From positions 1 through 64,000 of the forward strand of contig CANGYF010000004.1 of the NCBI GenBank assembly GCA_947458265.1: a stretch of 64,000 bases of DNA, written 5' to 3'. Both the position numbers and the translations under genes were made by a program. Shown piece after piece: positions 56,768-64,000 of the stretch. The notes under the pieces were generated by a model. That model worked only from the letters and a program-made list of their open reading frames with translations, was not told where the DNA came from and ran no database searches. The stretch is from Betaproteobacteria bacterium. Its GTDB lineage: Bacteria; Pseudomonadota; Gammaproteobacteria; Burkholderiales; CAIKXV01. Every line of letters starts with the position of its first letter. The first letter of the stretch is position 1.

Positions 56768-57481
56768 ATGTACCAGTACGAGACGATCGACCGCAGATAC
56801 GGACACTTCAGCACGCGCCAGAACATCCAGTTCAACTGGCCAGCGCTGGAGCGGGTGCCCGACATCCTCGACCAGATGGACGAGGTCGACATGCATGCGA
56901 TCCAGAACAGCGGCAACTGCATCCGCAGCACGACCGTCGACCATTTCGCCGGCGTAGCGCCGGACGAGGTGCTGAACCCGCTGGTCTATGCCGAGATCAT
57001 CCGCCAGTGGTCGACGCTGCACCCGGCGTTCGCCTTCCTGCCGCGCAAGTTCAAGATCTCACTGTCGGGGTCGCCGGAGGAAACGGCTGCGGTGATGGCG
57101 CACGACATCGGCCTGAACGCGGTGTTCGACTACGACGGCAGGCGCGGCTTCACGGTGGTGGTCGGGGGCTGCCTCGGGCGCACGCCGATCGTCGGTCATG
57201 TGATCCGCGAGTTCCTGCCGGCGGCCGACCTGTTGACCTACCTCGATGCGATCCTGCGCGTGTACGACATGCACGGCCGGCGCGACAACAAGTACAAGGC
57301 ACGTATCAAGAGCCTCGTGAAGGAACTGGGCGTGGCCGAATTGCGGCGGCAGGTCGAGCACGAGTGGTCGTTCCGCGAGGGCGGGCCGGGCACGCTTCCC
57401 GCAGGCGAGATCGCGCGCGTCGAGGCCCGCGTCACGCGGCCCGTCTACCGTGCGCTGCCACAGGTATCGGCCGCGTATTAG
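56768..57481 (+). pseudogene. cysI: Shortened sulfite reductase hemoprotein (CysI-like)
   Basis: The 237-residue product corresponds to the front half of assimilatory sulfite/nitrite reductase hemoprotein. It begins MYQYE as CysI does, but jumps at once to RRYGHFSTRQNIQFNWP, a motif normally near residue 85, so about 80 residues are missing in frame. It then follows the family (QNSGNCIRSTTVDHFAG, QWSTLHPAFAFLPRKFKI, GGCLGRTPIVGHVIREFLP, RRDNKYKARIKSL). It stops near family position 320, losing the C-terminal half with the siroheme and 4Fe-4S cysteines. Sulfite reductase activity should be impossible. The intact frame may mean recent deletion or retained partial function. Divergent from cysB. 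Confidence 0.8.
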
Positions 57482-57560
57482 CGGCACCGGCGCGAGCCGG
57501 GCTGGCATCGTGCGCATGCGTGCGATGATCCTGGTACCCGCCCAGAAACGGAGCCCGACA

Positions 57561-58343
57561 ATGGATCTTGGCATCGCAGGACGCAGGGCGCTGCTGTTCG
57601 GCGCCAGCCGCGGCATGGGACGGGCCTGCGCGATGCAGCTCGCGCGCGAGGGTGTCGATGTCACCCTGGTGGCGCGCACGGAAGGGCCGCTGGCCGAGGC
57701 CGCCGCAGCGATCCGCGCAGCCTGCCCGGAGGTACAGGTGACGGCCGTGGTCGGCGACCTGACCCGGCCGGAAGGTCGCGCGGCGGCGCTGGAGGCCTGT
57801 CCTGCACCGGATATCCTGCTCAACAACGCCGACGGTCCGCTGCCTGGCGACTTCCGGGACTGGAGCCGCGACGACTGGATGGCGGCGATCGACGCGATGA
57901 TGCTCGGACCGATCGAGATGATGCGGCTGACCGTGGACGGAATGATGGCGCGCCGTTTCGGCCGCATCCTGAATATCGTGTCGCGCAGCGTGAAGATCCC
58001 GCAGCACGAACTCGGTCTGTCCAACGGCGCGCGTTCCGGGCTGGTCGGCTTCACCTCGGGCCTTGCACGGCAGACCGTGCAGCACAACGTGACGATCAAC
58101 AACCTGCTGCCCGGCCTGTTTGCCACCGATGCGCAGCGGCGGCATGTCGCGAGCCTGGTCTCGGCTGACGGCCCCGGCTTCGATGCGCTCTGGCAGTCGC
58201 GCGAGGCGGCGGTGCCGGCCCGCCGCTTCGGGGATCCGGCGGAGTTCGGCGCCTACGCGGCCTTCCTGTGCTCTGTGCATGCTGGCTATATCACCGCGCA
58301 GAACCTGCTGATCGACGGTGGCAGCTACCCCGCCACGTATTGA
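57561..58343 (+). CDS. SDR-like protein of the atypical BKR-like group
   Basis: A 260-residue short-chain dehydrogenase-fold protein. Cofactor motif GASRGMGRACA and NNADGPLPGDF (in place of NNAG) are present and the C-terminus NLLIDGGSYPATY is typical. The catalytic YxxxK is replaced: the stretch LGLSNGARSGLVGF has Ser and Arg at the Tyr and Lys positions, a feature of a known SDR-like subgroup lacking the tetrad. Reaction unknown. ATG at 57561 has CGGAG about seven bases upstream; a frame open from 57450 is ignored. It is 79 bases after the cysI-like gene and 74 bases before a Bug gene on the same strand. Confidence 0.83.
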   Translation: MDLGIAGRRALLFGASRGMGRACAMQLAREGVDVTLVARTEGPLAEAAAAIRAACPEVQVTAVVGDLTRPEGRAAALEACPAPDILLNNADGPLPGDFRDWSRDDWMAAIDAMMLGPIEMMRLTVDGMMARRFGRILNIVSRSVKIPQHELGLSNGARSGLVGFTSGLARQTVQHNVTINNLLPGLFATDAQRRHVASLVSADGPGFDALWQSREAAVPARRFGDPAEFGAYAAFLCSVHAGYITAQNLLIDGGSYPATY

Positions 58344-58417
58344 CCGCCGGGGGCGCGCTGGTGCAAGGTGCGTGCCGACCAGTTCCCATCGTTCGAGACC
58401 GACCCAGGAGCCAGCGC

Positions 58418-59473
58418 ATGCGCGAACGAAACCCGGCAGCCGACCGAATGTCCCTCCCCATCGATGGCATGCGCTGTGCCCACGGCCGCCGGCCGACGCT
58501 GGTCGCACTGGCTGTCGCGGCCCTCGCCACCGCCATGTCGGGTCTGCTGCCCGCCGGGGACGCATCGGCGCAGGCCTATCCGTCGCGCACCGTGCGCATC
58601 GTCGTTCCGTTCGCACCGGGTGGCGCCGTCGACTTCGTCGGCCGCCTGCTGGCGGAGCGGCTGACCGCCACCCTCGGCCAGCAGTTCATCGTCGAGAACC
58701 GGCCTGGCGGATTCGGCACCATCGGCAGCGAACTGGTCGCCAAGTCGGCGCCCGACGGCCACCTGCTGCTGGTGCAGGCGTCGGTGCACGTGATCAATGC
58801 CGCCTTGCTGCCGAAGCTTCCCTACGACACCTGGGCCGACTTCACGCACATCACCCGCGTGTCCGAGGGGCCGACGGTGCTGATCGTCAACAACGCCATC
58901 CCGGCGAAGGATGCGCGCGAGTTCGCCGCGCTGATCCGCAAGCGCCCGGGCCTGATCAACACTGGTACCGAGAGCATCGGCTCGGCCGGCCATCTTGCGA
59001 TGGAACTGTTCCGCAACGCGAGCGGCAGCCGCTTCGAGATCATCAACTACAAGGGCGCCGGTCCGGCCCTGATCGACATCCAGGGCGGCCACATCGCCGG
59101 CATGTTCGGCACGATGATCGCCACCCGGCCGCAGGTCCTGGCAGGCAAGGTTCGTGCGCTGGGCGTCACCGCAGCGAAGCGGTCGGCGGCGCTGCCGGAG
59201 GTCCCGACGATGATCGAGCAGGGTTTCCCGGCGTTCGAGATGTATTCCTGGCATGGCGTGTACGGCCCGGCCAACCTGCCGAAGGAGGTCGTGGGCACGC
59301 TGACCGGCGCGCTGTCGAAGATCATGCAGGGGCCGGAAGCGCGCGAGCGCCTGTCGACCCAGGGCTTCGAGCCTATCGTGTCGACCTCGCAGCAGTTCCT
59401 CGAGTTCCAGAAAAAGGAATTCGTGCTCTACGAACGGCTGATACGGGAAGGCAAGATCCGCATCGAGCAGTAG
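58418..59473 (+). CDS. Bug family tripartite tricarboxylate transporter substrate-binding protein
   Basis: A 351-residue protein with an extended basic n-region and a signal (about 28-52; LVALAVAALATAMSG, cleavage after Ala-Ser-Ala). Family motifs follow: YPSRTVRIVVPFAPGGAVDFVGRL, VENRPGGFGTIGSE, NTGTESIGSAGHLAMELF, WHGVYGPANLPKEVV. CAGGAG stands seven bases before the ATG at 58418, which decides the start. It lies just after the SDR-like gene in the same direction, so the two may serve one pathway. The stop is convergent with the SPOR gene. Ligand unknown; fourth orphan Bug gene in 20 kb. Confidence 0.9.
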   Translation: MRERNPAADRMSLPIDGMRCAHGRRPTLVALAVAALATAMSGLLPAGDASAQAYPSRTVRIVVPFAPGGAVDFVGRLLAERLTATLGQQFIVENRPGGFGTIGSELVAKSAPDGHLLLVQASVHVINAALLPKLPYDTWADFTHITRVSEGPTVLIVNNAIPAKDAREFAALIRKRPGLINTGTESIGSAGHLAMELFRNASGSRFEIINYKGAGPALIDIQGGHIAGMFGTMIATRPQVLAGKVRALGVTAAKRSAALPEVPTMIEQGFPAFEMYSWHGVYGPANLPKEVVGTLTGALSKIMQGPEARERLSTQGFEPIVSTSQQFLEFQKKEFVLYERLIREGKIRIEQ

Positions 59474-59546
59474 CGATGGCTGACCGTCCGGCGCCGCAGG
59501 CCGGACGGTGGTGGACGGGCAGGGCGCAGGGGTAAGGGGGCAGAGG

Positions 59547-60455
59547 TCAGGGCCGCGCTGGGATCACCACTGCGCCAAGGCCGAGTTTCCTGACGGTTTC
59601 CATCGAGCGTTCGGCTTCGGCGCGATCGCGGAACGGGCCGATCAGCACCCGTGTTTCGGTCGAGGTCTGCACCCCGGCCTCGGTCAGCTTGCGCTGCAGG
59701 GCCTCGGCATTCTGCGGCGAGGAGAACACGCCGAGCTGCACGACGTAGCCGCGCGGCGCGTCGGCTTTCGCCGCGGCTGCGCCTGCGGACGCAGCCGGTG
59801 CGGGCGCTACGGGTGCTGCCGGGGCCGCCTTCGCCGCCGGTGGTGCAGCGGCAGCCTGTGCGGCCGGTGCGGCGGCGGTCTTCGGGGGCGTGGGAGCCGC
59901 CGTAGGCGTCGGCGCCGCGATGGCAGGGCCTGGGCTGGCGGGCGCGACCGGGGGTCTGGGTGCTGCAGCCTCGGGGCGCGAGGGTACGAAGCGCGGTGCT
60001 GGACCGGACGGCGCAGCAGGCCGTTCGTTGTTGATTACCTGTGGCGGTGGTGGAGGACCCTTCGATTCGCCGGCGGCGGGGGGCGGCGGCGTGACGGCAG
60101 CCGCCGCCGGTGCAGGCGTTGCGGCTGACGGGGCCTGGGCCTGCGCCTGGGCTTCCGGCGCGGCCGCGCCAGTCGCCGGTTCGCTCGACGCGCCGCTTGC
60201 CGGTTCGCTCGCCGGTTCGCTCGACACGCCGGTCGCCGGTTCAGTTGCCGGGCGGGGCGGTGCGCTGGAGGCAACCGGGGCCGGCCTGGCGCCGGGTGCG
60301 ACGGTGCTCGGCGTGCTGAACCGCTCGTACGTCAGCAGCGCACCGAATGCCGCCGCAAGCATGAGCACCGCGATGATCAGGCGGCGCAGCGCCCTTCGCC
60401 GGATCTCTGCTGCGTCGTTGGATGCGGCCAGGGCACTCGGCGGGGCGGACGCCAT
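59547..60455 (-). CDS. SPOR domain protein with Ala/Pro-rich linker
   Basis: A 302-residue inner-membrane protein: cytoplasmic head with basic RRRALRRL, one membrane helix (about 25-43), a long Ala/Pro-rich periplasmic linker (about 55-225), and a C-terminal SPOR domain (about 232-302; GYVVQLGVFSSPQNAEALQRKL). SPOR domains bind denuded septal peptidoglycan, so a cell-division role is likely. The linker includes a short tandem repeat (SEPASEPASGASSEPATG; DNA 60170-60245, unit about GCCGGTTCGCTCG), which could vary in copy number. ATG at 60455 follows AAGGAG at seven bases; the frame is open to 60560 without family sequence. Confidence 0.88.
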   Translation of the reverse strand: MASAPPSALAASNDAAEIRRRALRRLIIAVLMLAAAFGALLTYERFSTPSTVAPGARPAPVASSAPPRPATEPATGVSSEPASEPASGASSEPATGAAAPEAQAQAQAPSAATPAPAAAAVTPPPPAAGESKGPPPPPQVINNERPAAPSGPAPRFVPSRPEAAAPRPPVAPASPGPAIAAPTPTAAPTPPKTAAAPAAQAAAAPPAAKAAPAAPVAPAPAASAGAAAAKADAPRGYVVQLGVFSSPQNAEALQRKLTEAGVQTSTETRVLIGPFRDRAEAERSMETVRKLGLGAVVIPARP

Positions 60456-60909
60456 TGATCGTCTCCTTGGAGGGCAGTACGGGCGGCGGGGTGGACAACG
60501 GAGTTGGGGGGCGGGCGACGGGGGATCGCCGACCGGTTCAAGCGGCGCTGTCACCAACATGCCAGGCGCAATCGTAGCACCGATGGACGTCAGGTCTGCA
60601 GTGTCCCATCGCGCTTGATGGCAAGGAGCGGGAGGAAAAAAGGTAAGAAAATCGGACTCTTAGGGTTTATTCCGGATAACGTTTCTGCTATTCTTCGCCG
60701 TTACCGTCAGGGGAATTGCCGACGCGCGCCTGCAGCGCAGCAATGTGTGCTGGCGCCGCATCCCGTCGAGCCTTGTGCCAGTCCACGGATGGCGCGGGGT
60801 GCCGACGGTGTCTCGACCTCCGACGCTGCGACTGTGCGGTTCTGCCTTGCAATGCCGTTGGCACGATGGCCAGCGGCAACTGAAGATCAATGAAATCCAG
60901 GAGAATGAA
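60456..60909. other. Gap between the SPOR gene and ndk
   Basis: No convincing gene in these 454 bases. The part 60620-60720 is much richer in A/T than the surroundings and is the best place for promoters. A weak sigma-70-like pair TTTATT-N17-TATTCT (about 60665-60693) points toward ndk. The ndk frame is open back to 60745 but the upstream codons do not resemble Ndk. Confidence 0.5.
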
Positions 60910-61335
60910 ATGGCTGTGGAACGTACCCTCTCGATCATCAAGCCCGACGCCGTAGCGAAGAACGTGATCGGGGAGATCTACTCCCGCTTCGAGAAGGCGG
61001 GCCTGTGCGTGATCGCGGCCCGCATGACCCAGCTGTCCGACGCACAGGCTGGTGCGTTCTACGACGTGCATCGCGCACGGCCGTTCTTCGGCGACCTGGT
61101 GAAGTTCATGACTTCCGGCCCGGTGATGATCCAGGTGCTGCAGGGCGAAGGGGCGATCGCGAAGAACCGCGAACTGATGGGTGCGACCGATCCCAAGAAG
61201 GCAGACAAGGGCACGATCCGCGCCGACTTCGCCGACAGCATCGATGCCAATGCCGTGCACGGTTCGGACAGCGCAGAGAACGCAGCGATCGAAGTGGCGT
61301 TCTTCTTCCCGGGTCTGGAGATTCATCCGCGCTGA
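60910..61335 (+). CDS. ndk: Nucleoside diphosphate kinase
   Basis: Balances NTP pools by transferring phosphate between nucleotides through a phosphohistidine. The 141-residue product has [18 protein letters not shown], the [12 protein letters not shown] helix, [14 protein letters not shown], and the active-site His in NAVHGSDS. Complete and normal in length. AGGAG stands six bases before the ATG. Its stop overlaps the rlmN start (TGATG), so it heads an ndk-rlmN-pilF-rodZ operon, a classical arrangement in beta- and gammaproteobacteria. Confidence 0.97.
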   Translation: MAVERTLSIIKPDAVAKNVIGEIYSRFEKAGLCVIAARMTQLSDAQAGAFYDVHRARPFFGDLVKFMTSGPVMIQVLQGEGAIAKNRELMGATDPKKADKGTIRADFADSIDANAVHGSDSAENAAIEVAFFFPGLEIHPR

Positions 61336-62447
61336 TGAAGGTCAACCTGCTCGATTTCGATCTGCAGGGACTGGTTGCGCACAGCGCATCGATGGGCGAG
61401 CGCGCGTTCCGCGCCGAGCAGTTGATGCGCTGGATCCATCAGGCGGGCGAGAGCGACTTCGGCAGGATGACCGATCTCGCCAAGTCGTTCCGCGCCAAGC
61501 TCGCCGAGTCAGCCGAGGTCGTGCCGCTGCCGATCATCTCGGACACCACGGCGGGCGACGGCACGCGCAAGTGGCTGCTGGCCTCGGGCAGCGGCAACGC
61601 CATCGAGACCGTGTTCATCCCCGAGGTGAATCGCGGCACCCTGTGCGTGTCCAGCCAGGTCGGCTGTGCACTGGAGTGCGCATTCTGCTCGACCGGAGCC
61701 CAGGGCTTCAACCGCAATCTGAGCGTGGCCGAGATCATTGGGCAGTTGTGGATGGCCAACCGTGAACTCGGCGCCCTGGAACGGCGTGCGGCGGCAGCCG
61801 AGGCGAAGGAAAACCCGGAGCGCATCATCAGCAACGTCGTGATGATGGGCATGGGCGAACCGCTCACCAACTTCCGCAACGTGGTCACCGCGCTGCGCAT
61901 CATGCTTGATGATCGTGCCTACGGACTGTCGCGCCGCCGCGTGACCCTTTCCACCTCCGGCGTGGTGCCGGAGATCGACCGGCTGGCCCGGGAGTGCCCG
62001 GTGGCGCTGGCGGTGTCGTTGCATGCACCGAACGACGCGCTGCGAGACAGGCTTGTCCCGATCAACAAGCGCTTCCCGATCCGCGAACTGCTGGCTGCAT
62101 GCGTGCGCTACCTCGACTACGCGCCGCGCGACTTCATCATGTTCGAGTACGTGATGCTCGAGGGCGTCAACGATTCGGTCGAGCAGGCGCGCGAACTGGT
62201 GCGCACCGTTGCATCGGTACCCTGCAAGATCAACCTGATCCCGTTCAATCCGTTCCCGCAGTCGGGTTTCCGCCGATCGCCGCCCGACGCGGTGCGGCGC
62301 TTCGCCGAAGTGCTGCATGCGGCAGGCCTGATCGCAACCACGCGCAAGACGCGCGGGGACGACATCGATGCGGCCTGCGGACAACTCGCCGGGCAGGTGC
62401 AGGATCGCACCCGACGTGTGATCCGCCGGCAGGGAGCGGTGCAGTGA
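61335..62447 (+). CDS. rlmN: 23S rRNA (adenine(2503)-C2)/tRNA methyltransferase RlmN
   Basis: Radical SAM enzyme that methylates A2503 of 23S rRNA and A37 of some tRNAs. The 370-residue product has the cluster motif CALECAFC (CxxxCxxC), the preceding [28 protein letters not shown], and the C-terminal Cys in [14 protein letters not shown] used in the covalent intermediate. Normal length. ATG at 61335 overlaps the ndk stop by one base. The 3' end overlaps the pilF start (GTGA). Confidence 0.96.
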   Translation: MKVNLLDFDLQGLVAHSASMGERAFRAEQLMRWIHQAGESDFGRMTDLAKSFRAKLAESAEVVPLPIISDTTAGDGTRKWLLASGSGNAIETVFIPEVNRGTLCVSSQVGCALECAFCSTGAQGFNRNLSVAEIIGQLWMANRELGALERRAAAAEAKENPERIISNVVMMGMGEPLTNFRNVVTALRIMLDDRAYGLSRRRVTLSTSGVVPEIDRLARECPVALAVSLHAPNDALRDRLVPINKRFPIRELLAACVRYLDYAPRDFIMFEYVMLEGVNDSVEQARELVRTVASVPCKINLIPFNPFPQSGFRRSPPDAVRRFAEVLHAAGLIATTRKTRGDDIDAACGQLAGQVQDRTRRVIRRQGAVQ

Positions 62448-63298
62448 ACGCGACCTCCATTTCTTTCATGCGCCGGGCAACCGCCGCAGCGCTGTGTGCG
62501 ACGGGCCTGGTGCTGTCGGGCTGCACGACGTCCATGCTCGGCGGTTCGGCGGCGTCCTCTGCGGCCTCGGCGGCGGCGAACAAGGGCACGGTGTCACCAC
62601 AGGCGCAGGTGCCCGACCAGAAGCCCGATCCGAAGGAAGCGGCCCGGCTGCGCGTCGAGCTCGCATCGCTGTACTTCTCGCGCGGGTCGATCGGTCCGGC
62701 GCTGGACGAGGCGAACTCGGCGGCGAAGCTCGATCCGGAGAATGCGCAGGCATTCAACCTGCTCGGGCTGATCAACATGCAACTGAAGGAGGACGCGCAG
62801 GCGAGCCTGAACTTCGAGCGTGCGCTTCGTCTCGCGGGCAACGATCCCGACATCAACAACAACTACGGCTGGTTCCTGTGCGAGCGCGGGCGGCATGCCG
62901 AGTCGATCAAGTTCTTCATGGCGGCGGTGCGCAGCCCGCTTTACACGAACGTCGACCGTTCGCTGGTCAACGCGGGTACCTGTTCACGCCGGCGCGGCGA
63001 TGAAGCGGAAGCGCGCCGCTTCTTCGAACAGGCACTCGCGGTGCGCAGCAACCAGCCAGTGGCGCTGTTCAACCTGGCCGACATGTCGTTCGCGCGCGGC
63101 AACGTGCCTGAAGCGCGCCTGTTCCTGAACCGCTTCATGCAGGCTGCGCCGCCGACCGCCGAGGTGCTGTGGCTCGGCGTACGCGTCGAGCGCGCGCTCG
63201 GCGACCGGCAGGCGGAAGCACTCTATGCACAACAGTTGCGGCGCCTCTTTCCCGGCGCGCCGGAGACGCAGTTGCTGACCCAGCAAGGCGGGCGATGA
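62444..63298 (+). CDS. pilF: Type IV pilus biogenesis/stability lipoprotein PilF (PilW)
   Basis: Outer-membrane TPR lipoprotein that helps the PilQ secretin assemble. The product has a lipoprotein signal ([12 protein letters not shown], lipobox Leu-Ser-Gly-Cys) and about six TPR-like helix pairs ([51 protein letters not shown]). GTG at 62444 was chosen because AGGGAG lies seven bases upstream and it overlaps the rlmN stop; an ATG at 62468 is the alternative. Position between rlmN and rodZ is conserved. Pilus function in this organism is inferred from the family. Confidence 0.92.
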   Translation: MNATSISFMRRATAAALCATGLVLSGCTTSMLGGSAASSAASAAANKGTVSPQAQVPDQKPDPKEAARLRVELASLYFSRGSIGPALDEANSAAKLDPENAQAFNLLGLINMQLKEDAQASLNFERALRLAGNDPDINNNYGWFLCERGRHAESIKFFMAAVRSPLYTNVDRSLVNAGTCSRRRGDEAEARRFFEQALAVRSNQPVALFNLADMSFARGNVPEARLFLNRFMQAAPPTAEVLWLGVRVERALGDRQAEALYAQQLRRLFPGAPETQLLTQQGGR

Positions 63299-64000
63299 GC
63301 ATGGACATGAGCGAAGACTCGAAACACCCTGAATCCCGGTCGACGGTGGCCGATCCCGGCGCGCCCGGGCCGGACTTGCAGGAGGCGGCCGCGCCGTGCG
63401 GCGACAGCACGGCCGCGCCCGAGCCTGAGGCTGGGCCCGCGCCCGCGCCCGCGTCCGAGTCCCTTTCGGCCGGGGCGATGCTCGCCCAGGCTCGCGCACG
63501 CTGCAGCCTGTCCCTGGGCGAGGTGGCCAACCATCTCAAGCTGTCCATCCGCCAGGTAGAGGCACTGGAGAGCGACGCCTTCGACCGGCTGCCGTCGCCG
63601 ATGTTCATCCGCGGTTTCGCCCGCAGCTATGCACGTCTGGTGAAGGTCGATCCGGTGCCCGTGATGCGGGCGCTGGACCAGCACCTTCCGTTGCAGCCCG
63701 CGATCACGTCCGTGACGGCGCCGGTGCGCTCCTCGGCCACTCGGCAGCCGCCGCCCTCCGCCATCCCTTTCCCGTCGCCCGACCAGCCGTCGCGCCGCCT
63801 GCATTCGGTGGCGGCCCTGCTCGCGGCCGTGGTCGTCGGCTTCCTGGCGTTCGAATGGTTCGGGCCGGTCGGTGTTGTCGGGGTGCCCGGGCAGGGAGCG
63901 GGCGATCGGGCCCCGGCGGTCGCGGTGCCGCTGCAGCCGGGCGTGCCCGCAGCAGAGCCCTCCACGGCCGCAGTACCCGTGCCGGAGGGCACGGCCCCGG
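63295..64000 (+). CDS. rodZ: Cytoskeleton protein RodZ (3' end outside the window)
   Basis: Membrane protein linking MreB to the cell-wall machinery and maintaining rod shape. The frame is open to the window edge (235 residues seen). After an acidic, Pro/Ala-rich lead of about 58 residues comes the XRE-like HTH (about 60-125; LAQARARCSLSLGEVANHLKLS in part, FIRGFARSYARL). A Pro-rich basic stretch, a membrane helix (about 171-189) and an Ala/Pro/Val-rich periplasmic part follow. The start at 63295 overlaps the pilF stop (ATGA); ATGs at 63301 and 63307 are alternatives. The C-terminal DUF4115 domain is expected beyond 64000. Confidence 0.92.
   Translation, partial: MSMDMSEDSKHPESRSTVADPGAPGPDLQEAAAPCGDSTAAPEPEAGPAPAPASESLSAGAMLAQARARCSLSLGEVANHLKLSIRQVEALESDAFDRLPSPMFIRGFARSYARLVKVDPVPVMRALDQHLPLQPAITSVTAPVRSSATRQPPPSAIPFPSPDQPSRRLHSVAALLAAVVVGFLAFEWFGPVGVVGVPGQGAGDRAPAVAVPLQPGVPAAEPSTAAVPVPEGTAP

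Noticed and set aside
60745..60909. Upstream extension of the ndk frame
   Set aside because: The extra residues do not resemble Ndk and a good AGGAG site stands before the ATG at 60910.

Overview
The window is high-GC chromosomal DNA from a betaproteobacterium, most likely Burkholderiales-like. The gene orders ihfB-lapA-lapB-pyrF, bamD/rluD-pgeF-phaC-phaB-phaR-rimO and ndk-rlmN-pilF-rodZ are typical of that class. So are the several Bug/TctC-type substrate-binding proteins that occur without transporter subunits. Genus cannot be decided from the sequence alone.

Region by region: 1-6101 is an envelope cluster on the + strand (IHF beta, LapA/LapB, pyrF, UDP-glucose dehydrogenase, heptose kinase, heptose epimerase). 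6141-13171 holds gamma-glutamyltransferase, a RhlE-type helicase, a DinG/YoaA-type helicase and RimO. 13175-20272 is a polyhydroxybutyrate block (phaR, phasin, phaB, phaC; no phaA) running into pgeF, rluD and divergent bamD. 20289-25993 is copper export (copZ-like, copA, a possible csoR remnant) and carbon metabolism (acetoacetyl-CoA synthetase, tartrate/malate dehydrogenase). 26127-43679 mixes two chemoreceptors, an MmgE/PrpD-SDR pair, tRNA-Arg and tRNA-Ser(GCU), lysC, queD, panE, a YgiQ-type radical SAM protein, one Bug protein, a secreted metallo-hydrolase, an EAL-CBS-GGDEF protein and tRNA-Ser(UGA). 43867-49345 is housekeeping (YccA-type membrane protein, rlmD, an exonuclease, accA, tilS). 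49522-59473 is an accessory stretch with three more Bug proteins, a bicupin, a BisC-like molybdoenzyme, CysB, a shortened CysI-like gene and an SDR without the usual catalytic residues. 59547-64000 is a SPOR protein followed by ndk, rlmN, pilF and the 5' part of rodZ.

The strongest unexplained structure is a nested palindromic element present three times (14550-14654, 14766-14876 inverted, 49378-49488). Each copy has long self-complementary outer arms, two invariant core segments and a variable inner hairpin. Between two copies the arms differ at five positions, all compensated by the opposite arm. The core carries CCTCCTTT on one strand (like the 16S rRNA anti-Shine-Dalgarno tail) and AAAGGAGG on the other (a perfect Shine-Dalgarno). 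All copies lie just past the stop codons of converging genes, and phasin, phaB and tilS each read into one in the same orientation.

A second theme is a probable flagellar sigma-28 regulon. Both chemoreceptor genes and the EAL-CBS-GGDEF gene are preceded by TMAA-N15-GCCGMTAM promoters with identical spacing (here M means A or C), although no flagellar gene lies in the window. A third is gene decay or remodelling: next to cysB lies a CysI-like gene that keeps its start but has lost about 80 internal residues and its whole C-terminal half, including the cofactor ligands.
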